Positions 1 through 3,654 of a DNA stretch of 5,924 nucleotides are shown piece by piece. The position numbers and the translations under genes are program-made. The number at the start of each line of letters is the position of its first letter. The first letter of the stretch is position 1. Where the stretch lies: positions 1-5,924 of the forward strand of contig DAOVQH010000168.1 of assembly GCA_030628755.1 (NCBI GenBank), in the 5' to 3' direction. Source of the stretch: Candidatus Cloacimonadota bacterium (GTDB taxonomy: Bacteria > Cloacimonadota > Cloacimonadia > Cloacimonadales > TCS61). Under the pieces are notes generated by a model. It had not been told where the DNA came from, did no database searches, and saw only the letters and a program-made list of their open reading frames with translations.

Positions 1-116
1 TGGCAGCACAGGGACAGACAACCATCTCGAGGATATACCACATTGACAGAGGCTACGAGCGAATAGAAGAAAAACTCCAGAAACTTGGAGCAAATATAAA
101 AAGAGTTCGAGGATAG
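1..116 (+). CDS. murA: UDP-N-acetylglucosamine 1-carboxyvinyltransferase, C-terminal end (partial)
   Basis: This is the 3' end of a gene that begins outside the window; the frame runs from base 3 to a TAG at 114-116 and gives 37 residues. The peptide contains the stretch IYHIDRGYERIEEKL followed by LGANIKRV, which matches the very conserved C-terminus of MurA (E. coli MurA ends in almost the same words). The Arg in DRGY (codon 48-50) corresponds to Arg397 of the E. coli enzyme, an active-site residue. MurA transfers enolpyruvate from phosphoenolpyruvate to UDP-GlcNAc in the cytoplasm, the first committed step of peptidoglycan synthesis and the target of fosfomycin. The Cys or Asp that decides fosfomycin sensitivity lies outside the window. 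mnmA starts 9 bases after the stop, so the two are probably co-transcribed. Confidence 0.93.
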   Translation, partial: AAQGQTTISRIYHIDRGYERIEEKLQKLGANIKRVRG

Positions 117-125
117 TCTTCATAT

Positions 126-1175
126 ATGAAAATCGCTGTTGCCATGTCTGGCGGAGTGGATAGCTCTGTTACTGCTGTAATTCTTCAGAGAAGAGGTCAT
201 GATATTATCGGTGTTACGATGCGCCATTATAATTATGCTGGCTATGGATTTTCTAAAGATGAAAGTATCGAAGCTGATATAAAAGATGCTGCAAAAGTAT
301 GTAATAAACTCGGAATTCCTCACCATGTCATCGATACATCAAAAGAGTTCAAAAAAATTATTGAAGAAAATTTCATTTCCGAATATTCAAAAGGTAGAAC
401 ACCCAACCCCTGCACACTTTGTAATCCAACTATCAAATGGGGAAGTTTCCTTGATAAAGTTTTGGAATTGGGAGTGAAAAAATTCGCTACCGGACATTAT
501 GTTAACCTTCGATATGAAAAAGGAACATACAATATTTACAAAGCTTCCGATTTTAACAAAGACCAATCCTATATGCTCTGGGCATTGAACCAGAAACAGT
601 TGTCAAAAACACTGTTCCCGCTTGCAAATCATTCAAAATCCGAAGTTAGAAAAATCGCATTACAAATGAAACTACCTGTTCACGAAAAAGACGAAAGCCA
701 GGAAATTTGCTTCATCAAAGGGCATTATGAGGATTACTTAAAAAATCATCTAAAATTAAAGAGAGGAAAGGTAGTTCTACCAAATGGAAAGGAAATCGGT
801 GAACACCGGGGATTACCTCTCTATACTATCGGGCAGAGAAAAGGACTCAACACTCCCTGGCATTCTCCTTTGTATGTTCTGCAATTAGATTTAAAAACTA
901 ATAATGTTGTGGTAACTGACAATCCTGATGATTTGCTATCAAGAACATTTTCAGTTGAAGAATTAAACTGGCTTTCTGATAATTTGCCGGATAAAATCGA
1001 TGATCTGTCTGTTCAAATTCGCTATAATAGTAAACCCTTCCCTGTTGAAAAAGTTATAGAACAGGATAAAATTATAAAAGTAATTCTTAAAAATCCTGCT
1101 CGTGCAATTACACCTGGGCAATCTGCGGTGTTTTATAAACAAGATTTGCTTTTAGGTGGAGGTATAATTCGATAA
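126..1175 (+). CDS. mnmA: tRNA-specific 2-thiouridylase MnmA
   Basis: A 349-residue enzyme that makes 2-thiouridine at wobble position 34 of tRNA-Lys, -Glu and -Gln, taking sulfur from a persulfide relay. Visible motifs are the ATP-binding PP-loop SGGVDSS (residues 8-14), TPNPCTLCN (92-100), GHY (123-125), KDQSYML (145-151) and ESQEICFIKG (190-199); the C-terminal beta domain ends with GQSAVFY (331-337) and LGGGII. Cys99 and Cys195 match the catalytic pair Cys102 and Cys199 of E. coli MnmA. Residue 96 is Cys where E. coli has Asp99, giving a CxxC motif. The length is slightly below the usual 360-370. The ATG at 126 is chosen because the PP-loop follows directly, as in the family; a GAGGA at 109-113, within the end of murA, is the likely ribosome-binding site, about 12 bases upstream. 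Tight spacing suggests coupling to murA. The family is certain; whether CxxC holds an iron-sulfur cluster here cannot be told from sequence. Confidence 0.96.
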   Translation: MKIAVAMSGGVDSSVTAVILQRRGHDIIGVTMRHYNYAGYGFSKDESIEADIKDAAKVCNKLGIPHHVIDTSKEFKKIIEENFISEYSKGRTPNPCTLCNPTIKWGSFLDKVLELGVKKFATGHYVNLRYEKGTYNIYKASDFNKDQSYMLWALNQKQLSKTLFPLANHSKSEVRKIALQMKLPVHEKDESQEICFIKGHYEDYLKNHLKLKRGKVVLPNGKEIGEHRGLPLYTIGQRKGLNTPWHSPLYVLQLDLKTNNVVVTDNPDDLLSRTFSVEELNWLSDNLPDKIDDLSVQIRYNSKPFPVEKVIEQDKIIKVILKNPARAITPGQSAVFYKQDLLLGGGIIR

Positions 1176-1236
1176 ATTTTATTATCTGTTTACATCATTT
1201 ATTTCAGTATAAATCAATGAAAAAAAAGGAAAATGT

Positions 1237-2331
1237 ATGAAAAAAATTCACCTGATAGTAGGCGCCAGACCGAATTTCATGAAAATAGCACCTCTTCACA
1301 AAGAGTTTCAAAAATATCCTGATAAGTTCGATATTAAGTTGATCCACACAGGTCAGCATTACGATGAAAGAATGAGCAAATTCTTCTTTGATGACCTGCA
1401 AATGCCTGTTCCAGATGAATACCTGGAAGTTGGCTCTGGCACACACGGAGAGCAGACAGCAAAGATAATGGAACGTTACGAAAAAGTACTATTAAATGAT
1501 AAACCAGACCTGGTCATTGTAGCCGGTGATGTAAACAGCACTGCTGCTTGTGCTATCGATGCTGTGAAACTGCATATTCCTGTGGCTCACCTTGAAGCTG
1601 GACTGCGCAGCTATAATCGCTCCATGCCGGAAGAAATTAATCGTATTCTCACAGATTCTATTTCCGAATACCTGCTCACTCCTTCTCCTGATGCAGACAA
1701 AAACCTCCTGGATGAAGGAATCGCAAAAAACAAAATCTACTTCGTGGGAAATATTATGATAGATTCCTTGATCCAGTATAAAGAGAAAGCTGAAAAATCC
1801 AGAATACTTGAAAAATACAATTTGTACCCTTCAGAATTCGTTTTGATAACTCTACACCGCCCTTCCAATGTAGATAAAGAAAAAGGACTTCTTACAATTC
1901 TAAATGCTTTTGAAGAAATCTCAAAATCGATAAAACTGGTATTCCCCATCCATCCCCGAACTACTAAACAGATAAAAGCCTTTGGATTTGAAGAAAAAAC
2001 AGAAAAAATGGAAAATCTGCTTCTTACCCCACCTATAGGTTACTACGACTTCCTGAAACTACAGATGGAAGCGAAGTTCATCCTCACAGATTCCGGTGGC
2101 ATCCAGGAAGAATCAACTTTTTTCGGAGTGCCCTGTTTGACATTACGACCCCAAACGGAAAGACCGATAACTATCACGGAAGGAACCAATAAACTGGTAA
2201 AACTGGAAACTGAAGATATCGTTAGAGAAGCCCATTATATCCTGAAGGGAAATATCAAAAAAGGAAAAGTCCCCAAATACTGGGATGGAAAAACTGCAGA
2301 AAGAATAGTGAAAATATTCAGAGAAAAATAA
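1237..2331 (+). CDS. wecB: UDP-N-acetylglucosamine 2-epimerase (non-hydrolysing)
   Basis: A 364-residue cytoplasmic enzyme that interconverts UDP-GlcNAc and UDP-ManNAc, supplying ManNAc or ManNAcA for capsule, O-antigen or other surface glycans. It shows the GT-B-like two-domain family pattern: GARPNFMKIAPL near the N-terminus (9-20), HTGQHYDERM (37-46), AGDVNST (96-102), HLEAGLRS (118-125), MPEEINR (130-136), HRPSN (207-211), HPRT (239-242), and in the second domain DSGGIQEES (285-293) with GVPCLTLRPQTERP (297-310) and EGTN (315-318). Asp98, Glu120, Glu132 and His207 sit where the family's catalytic acids and His are found. Length is typical (E. coli WecB has 376). AAGGA at 1226-1230 precedes the ATG by 6 bases; an overlapping ATG at 1233 is out of frame. 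No dehydrogenase (wecC) or glycosyltransferase lies alongside, so the product glycan cannot be named. A free-standing hydrolysing epimerase (NeuC) is less likely because all epimerase motifs fit the WecB/MnaA group. Confidence 0.95.
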   Translation: MKKIHLIVGARPNFMKIAPLHKEFQKYPDKFDIKLIHTGQHYDERMSKFFFDDLQMPVPDEYLEVGSGTHGEQTAKIMERYEKVLLNDKPDLVIVAGDVNSTAACAIDAVKLHIPVAHLEAGLRSYNRSMPEEINRILTDSISEYLLTPSPDADKNLLDEGIAKNKIYFVGNIMIDSLIQYKEKAEKSRILEKYNLYPSEFVLITLHRPSNVDKEKGLLTILNAFEEISKSIKLVFPIHPRTTKQIKAFGFEEKTEKMENLLLTPPIGYYDFLKLQMEAKFILTDSGGIQEESTFFGVPCLTLRPQTERPITITEGTNKLVKLETEDIVREAHYILKGNIKKGKVPKYWDGKTAERIVKIFREK

Positions 2332-2344
2332 CTTGGTTTTTTTT

Positions 2345-2551
2345 ATGAGAAAAGAATATGATTTTTCAAAGTCCCATAAGAATCCTTATGGGAAATATCT
2401 GAAAAAACAGGTAACCCTTAGATTGGGAATTGATGTAATAGAATATTTCAAGAAATTATCTAAAGAAACAGGAGTACCCTATCAGAACCTTATTAATCTC
2501 TATCTTCAAGATTGTGCCCATTCTCAAAAGAAATTGAACTGGACATCCTGA
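2345..2551 (+). CDS. Solitary CopG/ribbon-helix-helix antitoxin-like protein
   Basis: A 68-residue protein. The family pattern is a short basic, aromatic N-terminus (RKEYDFSKSHKNPYGKYLKK), then a beta strand KQVTLRL (21-27) and two helices, IDVIEYFKKLSKETG (29-43) and PYQNLINLYLQDCAH (45-59). This is a classic ribbon-helix-helix layout and closely resembles the small CopG-type antitoxins whose ending reads GIPYQxLINLYLRDCA. Such proteins dimerise, bind palindromic operators and neutralise a partner toxin. A TTG at 2333 would add four residues, but the ATG at 2345 gives the family's usual start. There is no clear Shine-Dalgarno sequence (eight T lie directly upstream), and the gene starts 13 bases after wecB, so translation may depend on coupling. 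No BrnT-like or other toxin gene is present on either side: wecB is upstream and a gene-free repeat downstream. It may be an orphan antitoxin or a regulator. Confidence 0.8.
   Translation: MRKEYDFSKSHKNPYGKYLKKQVTLRLGIDVIEYFKKLSKETGVPYQNLINLYLQDCAHSQKKLNWTS
2372..2393. repeat. Perfect 9-bp inverted repeat inside the antitoxin-like gene
   Basis: TCCCATAAG (2372-2380) and CTTATGGGA (2385-2393) are exact reverse complements separated by four bases (AATC). The element begins 27 bases after the ATG of the antitoxin-like gene and encodes residues SHKNPYGK. In mRNA it would form a stable stem with a tetraloop just past the ribosome's start footprint; in DNA it is a two-fold symmetric site of the kind ribbon-helix-helix proteins bind. 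Either role, or chance, is possible. Confidence 0.6.
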
Positions 2552-2658
2552 GATTTTTTTCTTGATTACTTTAGCACAAGAATTAAAAATAGCTATGTGA
2601 AACATTGAAATTTATAAGTGATTATATAAAAATGAGTTCTGCAAAATAGAGTGTTTTT

Positions 2659-2804
2659 CACCTCACCTTCAGTCTTCGATCCGATAAATCGGACTACGAC
2701 TTGACAGGCAATCCTCTCTGGCTGTTGCCGGAGAGGAAGTTTTTGTTCTCCTTCTCCTCGACTTGTCCGGCTTTCGACGGATAGGAGAAGGTCGGGATGA
2801 GGTG
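2659..2804. repeat. Near-palindromic structured repeat (REP/MITE-like), no coding capacity
   Basis: The segment is bounded by CACCTCA (2659-2665) and its exact reverse complement TGAGGTG (2798-2804), and just inside by CCTTC (2666-2670) and GAAGG (2787-2791). Inside lie three successive hairpins: TCCGA/TCGGA (2680-2693), a strong 11-bp stem (2712-2737), and CCTTCTCCT/AGGAGAAGG (2750-2758 with 2783-2791) enclosing TCCG/CGGA. The words CGACTTGACAGGC (2697-2709) and CGACTTGTCCGGC (2759-2771) are near-identical direct copies. Its GC content is visibly higher than that of the flanking DNA. This is the build of a non-autonomous intergenic repeat that multiplies in trans; no transposase is nearby and no clear target duplication is seen. 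Other genomic copies are predicted but cannot be checked here. It fills most of the 278 gene-free bases between the antitoxin-like gene and the deacylase gene; bases 2552-2658 show nothing I can name. Confidence 0.6.
2712..2747 (+). terminator. Rho-independent terminator-like hairpin within the repeat
   Basis: An 11-bp stem pairs TCCTCTCTGGC (2712-2722) with GCCGGAGAGGA (2727-2737) around a TGTT loop, with a single U-G wobble. It is followed after AG by TTTTT at 2740-2744, then GTT. The stem and T-run make a convincing terminator for + strand transcription coming from wecB and the antitoxin-like gene. It lies 160 bases past the last stop codon and is embedded in the repeat, so it may be a by-product of the repeat; it could also attenuate transcripts that start upstream and read into the deacylase gene. 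Confidence 0.6.
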
Positions 2805-2829
2805 GATAAAAAAATAAAAGGAGGTTATC

Positions 2830-3294
2830 ATGCCAATAAAAAAACTGAAGGATTTTTTGAACAGCCACAAAGTAAAATATGTGACCATCAAACATTCAAC
2901 TGCTTATACCACCCAGGAAATTGCAGCTTCTGCACACATCCCGGGAAAAGAAATGGCAAAAACAGTAATAATTAAAGTGGACGGTAAAATGGCTATGGCT
3001 GTTCTTCCTGCTTCAAACAAAATAAATTTTGCTCTTTTGAAGAAGACTATTGGAGCAAAAGACATCCAACTTGCCAGCGAACAGGAATTTGAATATACAT
3101 TTCCCCAGTGTGATGTTGGTGCTATGCCACCCTTTGGGAATCTTTATGATATGGAAGTGTATGTAGCAGAAAGTTTATCCAAAGAAGAAGAAATTGCTTT
3201 CAATGCTGGTTCCCATTCGGAATTAATGAAAGTAGCATACAAAGACTTTGAACGACTGGTTAATCCGAAGATAGTCAAATTCTCGTCACAATAA
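2830..3294 (+). CDS. YbaK/ProX-family aminoacyl-tRNA deacylase (editing protein)
   Basis: A 154-residue single-domain protein of the YbaK/prolyl-tRNA synthetase-associated fold (INS superfamily). Members hydrolyse misacylated tRNA in trans, for example Cys-tRNA-Pro (YbaK) or Ala-tRNA-Pro (ProXp-ala). Visible hallmarks are AKTVIIKVDGK (43-53) with Lys44 at the position of the functionally important family lysine, MAMAVLPAS (54-62), the strongly conserved GAMPPFGNLY (97-106), and FNAGSHSELMKV (124-135) forming the last core strand and helix. The length fits the free-standing forms. A near-perfect Shine-Dalgarno AAAGGAGGT (2817-2825) lies four bases before the ATG. The gene stands alone, behind a terminator-like repeat, so its own promoter is likely, although none is clear in 2552-2829. 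Which amino acid it removes cannot be judged from sequence; the YbaK/EbsC label is safer than ProX, and no prolyl-tRNA synthetase is next to it. Confidence 0.9.
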   Translation: MPIKKLKDFLNSHKVKYVTIKHSTAYTTQEIAASAHIPGKEMAKTVIIKVDGKMAMAVLPASNKINFALLKKTIGAKDIQLASEQEFEYTFPQCDVGAMPPFGNLYDMEVYVAESLSKEEEIAFNAGSHSELMKVAYKDFERLVNPKIVKFSSQ

Positions 3295-3472
3295 TTAAAG
3301 CAGACATTATAAATAGAACTAATCGTTTATTGTTTTGCTTTGTATTGATGCAACTGGTTCATAGGTTAAATTAGAGTTTAGGTAGAAAATATTGAAATAA
3401 ATTTCATTAAAACTCAATCACAAGTCCCTTTCTTTCTGTTTTCTTTTTCTCCCTTCTTACTGTATTTTTAAT

Positions 3473-3499
3473 TTGACATACTAAAAATGATTTTATTTT
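3473..3499 (+). promoter_or_regulatory. Possible sigma70-type promoter for the DUF4954 gene
   Basis: TTGACA (3473-3478) is a perfect -35 consensus in an otherwise AT-rich stretch. The best -10 at acceptable distance is TATTTT (3494-3499), with a short 15-base spacer; CATAAT (3505-3510) is a better hexamer but 26 bases away. Transcription from here would give a leader of about 150 bases that includes the 3553-3624 inverted repeat. If the host uses the Bacteroidota promoter type this call would not apply. Confidence 0.25.
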
Positions 3500-3552
3500 C
3501 TTCTCATAATTTGTTAAAAGAATAAAAATGGTAACTGTTCACGTGTTGAGAA

Positions 3553-3624
3553 GTTCATGGTTGAAAGGTTCTGGGTTAGTGAAGGTTAAAGAGAAAGGTA
3601 ACCCTTAACGAAGAACCTCTGAAC
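3553..3624. repeat. Inverted repeat with degenerate GGTT-rich tandem units in the DUF4954 leader
   Basis: AGGTTCTGGGTTA (3566-3578) pairs with TAACCC (3599-3604) and, across a 7-base bulge, AGAACCT (3612-3618). Outside these, GTTCA (3553-3557) pairs with TGAAC (3620-3624). Alternative pairings exist, for example GGTTA (3584-3588) with TAACC (3599-3603). The left arm also reads as imperfect copies of a roughly 14-base unit: GTTGAGAAGTTCAT (3545-3558), then GGTTGAAAGGTTCT (3559-3572), then a looser GGGTTAGTGAAGGTT. No T-run follows, so it is not a terminator. It ends 18 bases before the Shine-Dalgarno sequence and could be an RNA leader structure or a short intergenic repeat. Confidence 0.5.
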
Positions 3625-3654
3625 ACTTACAAAAATTATTATAAGGAGTATAAT

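Larger units (their letters stand above)
3295..3654. other. 360-base gene-free region upstream of the DUF4954 gene
   Basis: No open frame with a plausible start and ribosome-binding site was found on either strand. From left to right it holds a weak AT-rich hairpin just past the deacylase stop (AAAGCA 3297-3302 with TGCTTT 3336-3341, inner ATAAA 3309-3313 with TTTAT 3326-3330; no T-run, so a poor terminator), a tract at 3425-3458 that is all pyrimidine except one G, a TTGACA at 3473-3478, a large inverted repeat at 3553-3624, and the Shine-Dalgarno AAGGAG at 3643-3648 for the next gene. It is most simply a long promoter and 5' leader region. Confidence 0.55.

Noticed and set aside
1189..1213. 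Promoter-like TTTACA and TATAAA between mnmA and wecB
   Set aside because: A 13-base spacer is too short for a sigma70 promoter; the gap is AT-rich and such matches are expected by chance.
1204..1446. Minus-strand open frame opposite the start of wecB
   Set aside because: It is antisense to conserved epimerase codons, without motifs or a plausible start; the same holds for the minus-strand frames at 120-326, 1737-1949 and 5386-5574, and the plus-strand frame at 286-477 within mnmA.
2303..2344. Possible terminator of wecB (GAATA/TATTC hairpin and a run of eight T at 2337-2344)
   Set aside because: The stem is only five AT-rich pairs and lies 17 bases from the T-run, too far for a rho-independent terminator; the T-run directly precedes the next start codon.
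2521..2560. Possible terminator right after the antitoxin-like gene (TCTCA/TGAGA and seven T)
   Set aside because: Five pairs with a 22-base loop would not be stable; the hairpin at 2712-2747 is far better.
2605..2630. Promoter-like TTGAAA and TATAAA upstream of the deacylase gene
   Set aside because: The spacing is only 14 bases or less, and the terminator-like hairpin would lie between it and the gene; too weak to annotate.
2593..2895. A 100-codon minus-strand open frame, and an overlapping one at 2694-2891
   Set aside because: They run through the palindromic repeat and into the antisense of the deacylase gene; no family resemblance and no ribosome-binding site. GC-rich repeats often leave such open frames.
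2763..2975. A 70-codon plus-strand open frame starting in the repeat
   Set aside because: It overlaps the start of the deacylase gene in another frame; the deacylase has the strong Shine-Dalgarno sequence and clear family motifs.
3540..3545. CACGTG palindrome
   Set aside because: A single 6-base palindrome is expected by chance in a window this size and no partner site was seen.
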